A DNA stretch of 64,000 bases from Cystobasidium ongulense (taxonomy: Eukaryota; Basidiomycota; Cystobasidiomycetes; Cystobasidiales; Cystobasidiaceae): assembly GCA_022835595.1 (NCBI GenBank), contig BQUP01000004.1, forward strand, positions 806,001 to 870,000, written 5' to 3'. Each line of letters begins with the position of its first letter. The first letter of the stretch is position 1. Positions 51,601 to 60,546 of the stretch are shown in pieces. The position numbers were made by a program, and so were the translations under genes. Below the pieces are notes generated by a model. That model was given only the letters and a program-made list of their open reading frames with translations. It was not told where the DNA came from and ran no database searches.

Positions 51601-52422
51601 TTACCGCCCCGTCAAGTCTCCGAGCATCAACCGACGAACCATCATCAGATACAACAACCTCATCGACAAGCATCTCTTCCTGTCTTGTCTTTCTCCGCTG
51701 CTAGTGACGAACAACACGAAGCTAGTGGACGCTCGGTCGAAAGTGAAGAGGCCGCAATTCAAGTCATTCCTGACGAAAACGGATATGGGAGACCTGTTGA
51801 GCCACGAAAGAGTTTAACGTTTACTAGGAGATCAGTTTCTGATAGTGGGCAGCGTCCTTTCCCTACTTCGGCGCCAGCTACCACGGTGCAGTTCAATCAA
51901 GCCTCTACTGGGCTGGATAGTCGGATGCAGCAATTTCACACGGGTGAATTCGGCTCTTCCCCTGCCCGACCTGATACAGTCCTCGAGACCCAAATTCAAA
52001 CGCATGCACAATACAGAAGACCTCGGACTAGACTCCTATCAGCACAAGGATTCGATTTGCGTGGTCGTGTCGACCGATTGCGTCCTTCACAACTTCTCTT
52101 CCTCGCAGCTTTTGTCGCTGGACCATGGTGCTTCATCGTAGGAGGATGGTGCCTTCGTTCTATCGATGGCGATTATACATCCGCTAAGGGTATACGGTGT
52201 CGCTGTCCCGCTGCATCAGAATCGTGTGATTGTCAGGCAGAAATTTACAAACAAATCAAATTGTCAGGAGGTCAAGTGGACAGGGTATTACAATCCCAAA
52301 ATGGACAAGTGAGGAGGATGGATAGATTTGTACTGGCGAATAGAGTCGCAGCTCTCACATGCGGTACGGGCACCCTCGTCCTGGCTATCACTGCCCTCAT
52401 TGTCGTCGGACGAGCCTGGTGA
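48622..52422 (+). CDS. Large Ser/Gln-rich protein with two C-terminal membrane segments
   Basis: A single exon of about 1266 codons (ATG at 48622, or 48625). Roughly 1100 residues are low complexity (Ser, Pro, Gln, His) with many possible phosphosites and basic motifs such as KSSTELLQRKRRPSFPLMSL. Conservation-like sequence is confined to the C terminus: GFDLRGRVDRLRPSQLLFLA leading into a first membrane span (FLAAFVAGPWCFIVGGWCLR), a Cys-rich loop (IRCRCPAASESCDCQ), then RMDRFVLANRVAALTCGTGT and a second span (TGTLVLAITALIVVGRAW) ending the protein. There is no signal peptide. The tail resembles the unnamed fungal serine-rich membrane proteins with a GPWCWxxGGW-type first span; a role at the cell cortex is only a guess. 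It is the longest uninterrupted frame in the window. Confidence 0.82.
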   Translation: MMAATLGVPSQPSSALASSPTNDIPIPTQQRILRATRSATTFRAPHSSDNDLSADGSHVANNTGSSGGLSLSHHALSLSPPPDLSFSKSSLHSDQETEFLSRPGGSGVSFNQPYLDTHYQSQSAPEHEHERVRIAPSSRGHDPSSYPYHQNDSWGSRVSANNTSKSRIRLDSVFGTQLPGFPYLNSAAAATSSAIHPVNPHYHIHHGSSSSADLLKGRSSYNWSERSASVAGHHPRAPTSHSIRSVHGKESVMSLGRLTPASKQRLNAVATSAAGDVDTSCSGETGESNSSDEVDLDLSFDMDVLRARQMQQYHARQQRDLQQQHQAQPVGISSLQVQAERQARIRALSSTEAVAHNKSGHVGIDMPRASTANEEASLGLLYHGSEEHRRYLLGGKKRLSRSAVELRPATNKLHASTSSMTGAPIASTSRGPSTMRNQPNHPYRQSGRLSSTMPACSNGSNQISKSSRASLDLAVDIPLSHDDTRAPHPTFMDEDETSAHLGWSFATTPPLSPAEIVTYAEGAGNISKGQRRYSAGASNLFQSIDRKKSSTELLQRKRRPSFPLMSLFDKTGRASVAGAIPFRAGDTNTAASPHSPDSDPSWGSPTPRGSVTLDFTATQHGPPQQQNQQNQNIPLYPIPSTGPRNHGYCNASISDLARTPESNAGQLPLPPRLNDPARLGASPISSVGTPGTLSPDIGATSSTFSSPRSPNDDLPTPRTADFAHPHDRDDTRYSQFSMKAASDGGMSFASAGRETVEAVDFSKRESKVFGIGGEPLAGLSPNLEAIPEQNDSPQKSVLQTSTSKSSASSATGGSPKTTKPPSASQNQSGGGGLQSSQIQNEQQQQSQGHKRQSSSLFRFPFVSSLRNPFAARSASGPSITAASAHLNDQSSSSSHDSPSGSVEELLIPAAVAAGIAQKSVAAAKVAGKRSDSPNSSEESHFLPPSDPPTPPRPGATSQASKGIDPSMLRQGPNIGKGRLSGLGLSFPSTFINSLPPRQVSEHQPTNHHQIQQPHRQASLPVLSFSAASDEQHEASGRSVESEEAAIQVIPDENGYGRPVEPRKSLTFTRRSVSDSGQRPFPTSAPATTVQFNQASTGLDSRMQQFHTGEFGSSPARPDTVLETQIQTHAQYRRPRTRLLSAQGFDLRGRVDRLRPSQLLFLAAFVAGPWCFIVGGWCLRSIDGDYTSAKGIRCRCPAASESCDCQAEIYKQIKLSGGQVDRVLQSQNGQVRRMDRFVLANRVAALTCGTGTLVLAITALIVVGRAW

Positions 52423-53187
52423 AAAGTACAAACGGACAATAACGGTAAGCACGACCACGTCATGTCTTCGCACGCCGGACAAGTTGTTAATCGCCCTGCT
52501 TTCAGAGTACTGCAGTACGCTTTACACGACAAAGTAGCCTTCAGATATTTTACAGCAGTAATCAACGCATCAGTTCAAGACGAATTATAGCTAAGCGCTT
52601 AGCTAGTGACGCCAGATTATATGTATACACATCTACGACTTTATTTACTTATTATTTATTCGCAACCTACGAGTTCGCCAAGACCGCCAACCTCACGATA
52701 CGAGAACCTCTTACACAGTCACAGGCAGCGGGTCGTCGAGCTCGCCCTTGTATCATGCGGTGTATAAGACCACACTGACCCTAGTATCATATCTCTTCAG
52801 CATCTTGTCCAGCGGTGTGCACATGGATTGTCTATCTCTCGGCGAGTGGCGTCGATGGTAGTTCGGGCCAATTCCTTCTTCAGTGCTATCTCACCTTTCA
52901 TACAACGAAATGCTCCAAGTCCGATAGCGACTATACTGACATTGCTGTTACAGCGCCGGGTTGGGTCTATCTCGATAGATGGGCTATGCTTATCACATAG
53001 CCTAGGGCAAGGCTAGCAGCGTGAAGCAGGATATGCCACCCCGTCATTGCAGATAGTCTCTCCTCATTCTAACACACCAACCTCCAACCCTGAAGCACCG
53101 TAGCACCCCTAGGAACAAAACAGAGCCTGTGGCAGGCAGAACCTCCCTAGGCCTCCGCTTTGCAAACTTTCAGAACTTCAAGCAGAG
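52423..53187. other. Intergenic
   Basis: 765 bp between two plus-strand genes; short frames only (52815-53016). CCTAGG occurs several times between 53105 and 53150. No gene or RNA is supported. Confidence 0.45.
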
Positions 53188-54504
53188 ATGGACGACCCTC
53201 TAAATCCTCCCGACCAGGCACCTGACGATGGTATACCGGTCAATAATGCCCTCGAACCAGAGCCTACCACCACCATTAGACGCGGTCGAACAGCTGATGG
53301 CCCGGATGAAAGTACATACACCTCCTCCTTGACTAGGGCCACTACCATACTCGCCAGGGAAACGCAAACTAGTAGCCGGAGCACCGCCGCAGCTATCTCC
53401 ACTAGGAGGACAACCATTTCAAAGGAAGATACAACAAGCACTTCAGATACTGAGACTGAAACTGAAACTGAGATTAGTGACACCACTGAGTCTACGTCCA
53501 CTACCGACAGTACCACAACCACTAGGCTTTCATCATCCAGTGAAATTGAGACCAGCACTACATCTTCCACTACGTCTTCTAGCACTATCGAGCATATTCC
53601 GACAAGCACCGAGACTAGCATTAGAGTTGAGGAAAGGCCTGAAACCCACGAGGTCAAGCCTAGCAAACCCTCTCTGGATCCGTCTCCTACTAGGCTACCC
53701 AGCAAAGGCGACGCTAAGGATGACGGCCTAGGTACCGGTACCATTATCGGTAGGCTTCCACTTGACAGCTTTTATCGATCAATTCTGACTTTTCCACGTG
53801 GGCTCGTAGGTATCGCTCTGGCAGCTTTTGTAGGCGCTGGTGTCCTTGTGATTGTCATCGGTGCCCTTCTACGATGGAGGAGGAAGAGGATCATTGCCAA
53901 GAAATCGGAAGGTCTACCTGCATTTAAGACAATTCTGGATTTTGCAGATACGACTAGTGGGAAAGATAGCATAGAACATGCTAATCGAAGGGCCGCAGAA
54001 GACATTCCGGTTACCCCGCCTTACCGCCCAGAAATGCGCCAGCCTCAAAAGCGTCAGTCGTGGTATGATGGGCATCAGATATCGGAACATCGAGATGGGG
54101 AGGACTATACCTTTCAGCCAACGAATGCCCAGCCACCAACAGCCGGAAACGCCCTTGCTCGTGCTAACACGGGTCAATATAGACATGTTGACCGCCGTGC
54201 CCAGACTATGGATGACCGCCTGGCTGACCATGGCATGCCTGAATATGCTGATTATGGAGTAGCGAGGCCGCCTCCTCAACTGATGCCCGGCAAGTACGGC
54301 TCGCAGCAGCAGGCAGGAGGAGCCTTTGATCCTATGAGGGGTCAGAATGGATACGGACAGTACCCACAGCCAAATGTGAGAGACGCTCACAACGACCGCC
54401 GTAATGTTGCACCAGTTCGCAATCGTCACTTCCCAACCGCTCCAGGAAGATCTTACACTTCAGACAACCCATACCCTTTCGTCCCCACCGCGCTCAACCA
54501 TTAG
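53188..54504 (+). CDS. Ser/Thr-rich single-pass membrane protein
   Basis: A single exon of 438 codons. The N-terminal 190 residues are Ser/Thr/Glu-rich (TETETETEISDTTESTSTTD), fit for heavy O-mannosylation, followed by FPRGLVGIALAAFVGAGVLV and IVIGALL as one membrane span and a stop-transfer RWRRKR. The cytosolic tail of about 215 residues is Gln/Pro/Tyr-rich (KRQSWYDGHQISEHRDGEDY, YGQYPQPNVRDAHNDRRNV). There is no N-terminal signal peptide. The architecture recalls fungal wall-stress sensors (Wsc/Mid2 types: S/T-rich ectodomain, one span, short tail), but a Cys-rich WSC domain and signal sequence are absent, so that is only an analogy. Threonine-codon usage ACT/ACC and frequent AGG/CTA codons differ somewhat from neighbours. 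Confidence 0.75.
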   Translation: MDDPLNPPDQAPDDGIPVNNALEPEPTTTIRRGRTADGPDESTYTSSLTRATTILARETQTSSRSTAAAISTRRTTISKEDTTSTSDTETETETEISDTTESTSTTDSTTTTRLSSSSEIETSTTSSTTSSSTIEHIPTSTETSIRVEERPETHEVKPSKPSLDPSPTRLPSKGDAKDDGLGTGTIIGRLPLDSFYRSILTFPRGLVGIALAAFVGAGVLVIVIGALLRWRRKRIIAKKSEGLPAFKTILDFADTTSGKDSIEHANRRAAEDIPVTPPYRPEMRQPQKRQSWYDGHQISEHRDGEDYTFQPTNAQPPTAGNALARANTGQYRHVDRRAQTMDDRLADHGMPEYADYGVARPPPQLMPGKYGSQQQAGGAFDPMRGQNGYGQYPQPNVRDAHNDRRNVAPVRNRHFPTAPGRSYTSDNPYPFVPTALNH

Positions 54505-54946
54505 TTCTTTTCAGAAGTCCCATCAATTCCGACCACTTGTCACCTTCATTCTAGAAATAGTCGCATTCTATGAGACGTGCCTCTAACTGCACCGTTCTTC
54601 GTATCTTGTCGTTCTCCAGCGCAGGATCGCGTGCTAATTGTTTAGCAGTTTCGTCGCAATACATATGACTTAGTGCCTTGCACACCGAGCGAACTTAGTG
54701 CCTTGTCAGACTGAGTCTATTGACCTTTGGGAGGACTGGCTCGCCAAGTGACAATGTATAGTTCTGGTAACGGAAATTAGCTGATTTCAGAATTGCGGGA
54801 TATCTTACAACATCATTGCTGCGAAGCGCAGGGTCATCAAAGATACAAACACTTCAACAATGCTCGATGACCACCGTATTGCAGTTTGGGGTCTGATAGA
54901 ATAGCAAGCAAGCCTGCTCGGAATTGCGCGGTTGCCGACAGCATCG
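54505..54946. other. Intergenic, tail to tail
   Basis: 442 bp. It contains a direct repeat GACTTAGTGCCTTG / AACTTAGTGCCTTG at about 54667-54706. No gene is seen. Confidence 0.45.
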
Positions 54947-55598
54947 CTATTGGCGACCTTTCCCTTTCGATTGCCGTATTCTTTCCTGATGTTGAGTAAC
55001 TTGCTCTTCTAAAGCTGAAATCTGATTTTGTACTCGGTGCTTCTCCTTTTCCATTTCTTTGATCATGTCCTTGTGGATCTGGCTTAATTGGCGCGCAAAT
55101 AGTCGGACTTTGATGGGGTTGCCTTCTTGTGTAGCTTTTAAAATTCCTTCTAGACCAGCCTGATTGAGGATGACCAAACTTAGCATATACAAAGTAATGT
55201 TATCGAGCTGCTATTGCATACCTTTTGTCGTCGAAGTATACCAACTCGTTTGACATTCTGGTTAGTGACCTTGCCATTCTTTTTCTGAACGAATGTGAAA
55301 GTTAGCTAGCTGATACAATCCATCGCCTGATACAAGAGGGTCAACGTACTAGTTCCTCATTTGTAGACTTAATTTGCTCGCGCAGAGTAGCTATAATCTT
55401 TTGATAGGGATCTCGTTCTGCATCGCTCTCGACAGAGGGTATGCTCTCTTCGGTCTCTTCGGAAGCAGGACTGCCTTCGTCGCTCGTGGAGCTACTGAGG
55501 ACCTCTTCAGCAGCAGCTACTGCGCTGCTTGCGGCTATGGAAGACTCGTATTGCGCAGTAGTAGTCGTCGTGCTTGATGATGCGTTGATCGCGGACAT
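54947..55598 (-). CDS. Hypothetical acidic coiled-coil protein
   Basis: Three exons: about 55598-55351, a 63-nt middle exon, and about 55160-54947. The N terminus is Ser/Thr/Ala/Glu-rich and acidic (SSTSDEGSPASEETEESIPS), followed by DPYQKIIATLREQIKSTNEE, then KKNGKVTNQNVKRVGILRRQ, AGLEGILKATQEGNPIKVRL, FARQLSQIHKDMIKEMEKEK and a C-terminal coiled coil ending RIRQSKGKGRQ. The spliced product is about 175 residues. The clean introns (gtacgttg...cgttcag; gtatgcaat...tcaatcag) in frame with a continuing helix are good evidence of a real gene. I do not recognise the family; nothing suggests a membrane or secreted protein. Confidence 0.6.
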
Positions 55599-56008
55599 TG
55601 TAGAAAATGCAAGGTCGAGATGGGACGGCGGCGCGACACAGCGAGGGCTACACGGACAGATGGCTCGAGCCAGCTGCTGGCGGTGCGGTTCTCATCCAAC
55701 GCTCTCTGTGTGCGTCTTGAAACTTGCGAGAATGGCTGCTGGAATAGTGGTGACAAGGCAGAGGCAGAAGTGTTCCAAAGCTGCAGCTCTAAGCTGTGGA
55801 CGCCACCGCGTTGTGCTTTGCAAGGTGATGGAGCAGACTCAAGTCTGGCTTCTGGCGCGTAATGTGATGGAGGTATACTCGAGTGCTCCTGAAGCTTACT
55901 ACAATGGCGAGAAGACCCACCGCCATGCAAGCACGAAAGCTCCAGCTAGAAGGCATCCAGTCGCCACCACTCCTTCTCATGCTCTGCCCAACCCGCCGAT
56001 ATGTGAAC
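55599..56008. promoter_or_regulatory. Divergent promoter region
   Basis: 410 bp between the starts of the coiled-coil protein (minus) and the DUF2439 protein (plus). It is GC-rich next to the minus-strand start. No distinct element is seen, and the frames crossing it (55441-56118, 55535-55930) are composition artefacts. Confidence 0.4.
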
Positions 56009-57236
56009 ATGGCCTCGAAGGCGCAGCTGGCGTTCATAGTACGTCTTGTCTGTCACTCAAACACCAGTGGCTGACTGAGGCATCCTCAGCGCCGGTACAC
56101 CTGCTTGTATACGCGTGATCTCAACAAGAAGGTCAGTAAACATCACCACCGACATGAGGCCAATCGCTGAAACTCGTCGGTAACAGGCAAAAGCATGGCA
56201 AGATGGCTATCTCGTGCGTAGACGACTAATATGCTGGATGATTTACAATACAATCTTAACCAAATTGGCACCAGGTCTTCCACCATCTTAACGCGAAGAT
56301 GATACTGCTTTCCGACAACTTCGTCGTACTGGATGAATGCTTCTTTCGCGGCCCCGGCTTGAATGTTATGCGAGACATACCAAGAGATTATCGAGTGCCG
56401 TCTGACACGCCAGTCACATTTTCAAAGTATCTCTCAACGCTCGACGAAGCTGTCTTTGAAGAGGAGAAGGTGTGTCTGAATGAAGTGGACACATTCACAA
56501 GCTTACCATTCAACACCAGGACATAAGCGAGCTGTACGAGAAGAAGAGGAAGAAGCATTCGACAGACCTTGATGACTTTGTTGACTCAGATGACGATAAT
56601 GCGCAAACCCGACCACCAAAGCGAAATCACGCAACAATTTCACCCGCGGAGCGACAGACACCTATGCCTGCGAGTCGTCCTTCAGGTTGGCTCTATAGAA
56701 TAGGCCAGGACGGCCCTCAAAGAGCGTCACCAGCGCATGATGTAGCTGTAGGAAGTCCAGCTGGTCCGTCCCTTCGGAGAAGTCGACCTATCGGGACTCA
56801 GTCAACGCCATTACGTCCACAAGCTGCTCTGCTTCATCAAAGAAATGCTCAGATTTCTATACCGAAGACAACAACTCCATTCAGACCTCCCTCATTCGTT
56901 GCAGTCGGTCCAGCGAGTTCTCCAGTTGCCGCCAGACCAGCTTCGGTTCATCGACGAACGCTAGGGTCAACGCGACCTTCTTCATCCTTAGCTAGGCAAA
57001 GTCTGCAAGCTGAGTGGTCAAAGTACGCAGATCAGTTGCCGACCAGTGCGAGAAAAACAAAACCCGCGTCAACGAACAGCACTTCGCTTCAGGGAGAAAG
57101 CCTTGCAAAACGTGATGAACGGCGAGCGGCACATCTAGAGAAGGTTAAAACTCGGCCAGAGCCTGAGATAATACCTCTGAACCAGAAAAGGAGGGATGGA
57201 GAGCCCGGCGACCCATCTAGCTGGCTGTTTGATTAA
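56009..57236 (+). CDS. DUF2439 (Mte1/Dbl2/ZGRF1 N-terminal) DNA-repair protein
   Basis: Proteins with this N-terminal domain (Mte1 in budding yeast, Dbl2 in fission yeast, ZGRF1 in humans) help Mph1/Fml1/FANCM-type helicases handle recombination intermediates and telomeres. Five exons: 56009-56038, 56090-56131, 56187-56213, 56275-56469, 56520-57236. The domain starts at once: MASKAQLAFI, then RRYTCLYTRDLNKKAKAWQD and GYLVFHHLNAKMILLSDNFV, VLDECFFRGPGLNVM; the family pattern is Y-x-C-L-Y-T-x(5)K-x-W-x-D-G-x-L. The rest is disordered and basic with Ser/Pro/Arg, ending EPGDPSSWLFD, a short acidic-aromatic end that could be a partner motif. There is no helicase domain, as in yeast Mte1 and unlike human ZGRF1. 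Product about 337 residues. Confidence 0.82.
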
Positions 57237-57496
57237 CGACTTCCTTGCCACAGGTATATTATGCGGGGTTTTACGACGACCTTGTTGTACAATTAAGCCT
57301 TGCAAGATGTTCGATGATTGCCCTTGTGAAAGAATGTCCGCTGTTTCTTTCAGCTGTTCCGTACGGTGCCAGGCTGTAAACAAGCAGTTTGCCGTTGCGG
57401 CGGCAACAACCTGAAGGTAATCGAGGTGCATAAACGCGTTGAGTCCCCTCCAATACGTTATTGCAAGGCTGCAAGCCTCCAACTGGTGCTAGAAAC

Positions 57497-60246
57497 ATGG
57501 CCTCAGCTGAAGGCTACACAGTGCCGGGCCAGAATGGCGACGCCAAAGCTTCTACAGGCGAGGGCGCAATATCGACGTCTGGGCATTCGAGCGAGCCAAC
57601 GTTTTCAGCGGCATTGACGGTTTGGAAGGGTAAGCCTGCCTGTTAACACGTAGCGCCTGCCTTCTTACAATACTGATGCTTCGAGGCCGGCTGTTGTGGT
57701 TGAAAGACATCAATCTGAGCGACTTGCAGAAGACGCTCGACGCGCAAGGCCTCGAGATCATCGATAATCAGAAAGAGAACATGATGGGAAGAAAGAAGCT
57801 TGCTGAACAGACTCGAGGTAAGCTCGCTAACAATATACTTTGCATTGACACAAGCCCGACTGCATGCTGATATGGATTGGATCTCTCGATAGAGTTCAAA
57901 AAGGTGCCAGACGAAGACAAGCTCGGCATGTTCAAGACGCTCCTGAAAGGTGAGTACTGGTCTCGGGTCGAGAGTACCTCACATGCAGACTATCAACGGC
58001 TAACTTTGCATACTGTAACATCTAAACAGCTTATCAGACGGAGATTGACAACTTGACACGTCGAAGCAAAACGGCAGAGAACGCCTTTCTCAATGTATAC
58101 AAGCTTCTCGCCGAGGCGCCAGACCCATACCCACTCCTGGATGCAGCTGTCGTAGGTACAGCTCCTTCAAGGTTCGACATGCATGGTATTGAAGCCGAAT
58201 TCTTTGACAGGATCAAACGGCACGTGCTTCAGAAGCCAAATTATTGGAGTCCGAAGTAGCACGCCTCAAGGACGATAATGCGTCGCTGAAGAAGGACCTC
58301 GTCGAAGCGCAAGGCGTGGAGAGGGAGCGCAAAAAGCTGCAAGAGAAGAACGAGAAGCTCGAAGCTAAAATGGAGGAGCAGATCGCAGAAAAGGTCACTG
58401 CTAAAGAAGCAGAATTAAACGCTACGTATGACGAGAGACTCAGGAACTATGAGGACAGGTGGGTACTGTGTCGGAAAATAAGTGCTCCCATCGTCACTTA
58501 CGCTTCTCTGCGTTCAACAGAGAACGAGACCTGCAAAAACAAGTCACCACTGTCAAGCAGCAACTTCGAGATTTACGCATGAGCAACGAGTCGACCCAAG
58601 CTAAGCTTCTTGACCAGGGATCAAGGCAAGGTGGGATAAACATTCTGTATCGTTTAATGTGGAAACCGATGCTGACCCATCTCACAGACCAGGAAGTCGA
58701 AGCTAGATTGCAAGAGATGGACCTCCTGACGGCAGACCTTGAACGTGCAAACAGTCGTGTGGCTGAAGTTGAGAGGAGGAACGAGAAACTACGCGCAGAG
58801 ATAGAGCTTGTACGGAGTGGCAGCGAGTCCGCGGACAAGGTCAAATCCTTAGAGCTACAAATTGCAGATCTACAATCGGAAGCAGAACGGCTATTGCGCT
58901 CGCTGGATCTGCAGAAAGAAGAAGCTGATAGACAGAAGCAGCTAGCTTCGAAGCGAGAGCAGGAATTCACCAAGAATAGGGAGACTTCGAAAGCGGAACT
59001 TGTCAGCTTACGTGAAAAGGTGCAACAATATAGCGACTATGACGAAATCAAGCGAGAACTTGAGATCATGAAGGTGAGACCATTGCAATAGCGCACGCGT
59101 CGATTGTGTACTGATCGTTTCTGCACGGTCAGTATATCGAGTTCGCAGGTGCCGAAATCGATAACGACGCCGATGGCGCGATGACGGAGTTCGCTGATGA
59201 AGACGACGACTTTGGGTCTTCTCTGAACGGTCCAGCATCGTCGATGCGGTTGCCGAATCCGAATGCCGAGAAGGCCAACCTACAGCATGGTCGACCTCTG
59301 GAAGGGCTTCTGATGTCGAAGAATCGAAAATTGCAAGACGGCATGACCAGACTTCGTGTCGCCCAAGAGGAGCTGACTGGAAGCCTGCAAAACACCAGAA
59401 GCGAGCTAGAGGAGACCACAGCCAGATATGAAGAACAAAAGAGCTTGAACGAAAAGCTGGAGAATGATCTTATGAGGGTCAACAGCTCTACGCCAGGCCC
59501 TTCCGGAACAGGTGGAACTGGTACGCCTCGAGGTGGCGCTACGTCGTCTAGTCTTCTAGCACCTGCAGATGCTTCCGATCCGCTAGCAGCGTTAAACATC
59601 GGTAGGAAGTCAATGGTCAGTTCTTCGAACTTGTCAAGAGACGCATGGCGACGTGCTCACACTTTCCCCATAGGACTCGTCTCCAGCACCACAGGTGCAG
59701 TCATCAGCCGAGACTTCCATCCTACCCATTATTACCAGCCAGCGTGACCGCTTCAGGCAGAGAAACGCCGAGCTGGAAGAGCAATTACTTCGGCAATCCG
59801 AGACTGTATCGGAGCTGAGGAACGAGATTAAGACGCTGCAGGCTGATAATCTCAAGCTTTACGAAAAGGTTCGATACCTCGAATCCTATTCGGCGGGTGT
59901 CGGATCAGGTTCGCCTGCGCCAACCAGTCTGCGGAACTTGGTGGGCAATACCCGCCGGGATGAAGAGCTTGGCAAGTACAAAAACATGTACGAGGATCAT
60001 ATGAATCCCTTCGAAGCCTTCAAAGGTCGAGTATGTCTGTTTACGACCTCCGGAAGTGTATACAAGCTGACTTCATGCTGCGATTTGTAGGAACAATCTC
60101 GAGCGGTTGGCAACCTAAATCCGGCGGAAAAGATCCTGCTAAACCTGTCAAAGTTCACGCTGGGAAACCGCGCCGCACGCAATATCTTCGTCATATACTC
60201 CCTTGGATTACATGTTTTCGTCTTCATGTCCTTATTCGGCTCGTGA
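57497..60246 (+). CDS. COY1: CASP/Coy1 Golgi coiled-coil membrane protein
   Basis: CASP (Coy1 in yeast) is a tail-anchored golgin that interacts with COG and Golgi SNAREs in retrograde transport. The start at 57497 ([14 protein letters not shown]) leads to [10 protein letters not shown] and, over short introns, [36 protein letters not shown] and [19 protein letters not shown]. Most of the protein is coiled coil (for example [16 protein letters not shown]-type heptads at 58850-59060). The diagnostic C-terminal CASP domain is present: [77 protein letters not shown], then the tail anchor [23 protein letters not shown] and TGA at 60244-60246. About ten exons. Nothing unusual in structure. Confidence 0.92.
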
Positions 60247-60546
60247 GTGGAAAACAGCACGAAGATTAGTAGAAAGAAAGCTGAAGCTTGTGCAACTACA
60301 GAGCGTCCGGTCCAAGCGACTTAGAGACTGTACCAGCACCGCATGTATGAATGGCCTGATAGATTCGACGTATGTGTCTGTTTCAGTACCGCCTGTTGTC
60401 AGCTCGCAAGTGCCGCATTTCCTGCACGGTTTAAGCGTGTTTGCAGCGTTGCCAACTAGCGTGCATTTTCCTTCTCCGCCTTTATGTTAACACAACAACA
60501 CATTTATCTACATTACGACAACGTCTCTTACCACATTGCGATGTTA
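60247..60546. other. Intergenic, tail to tail (COY1 / MED14)
   Basis: 300 bp. It might also contain an unrecognised 3' exon of MED14, as the annotated MED14 end has no clear family match. No open frame here is convincing. Confidence 0.4.
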
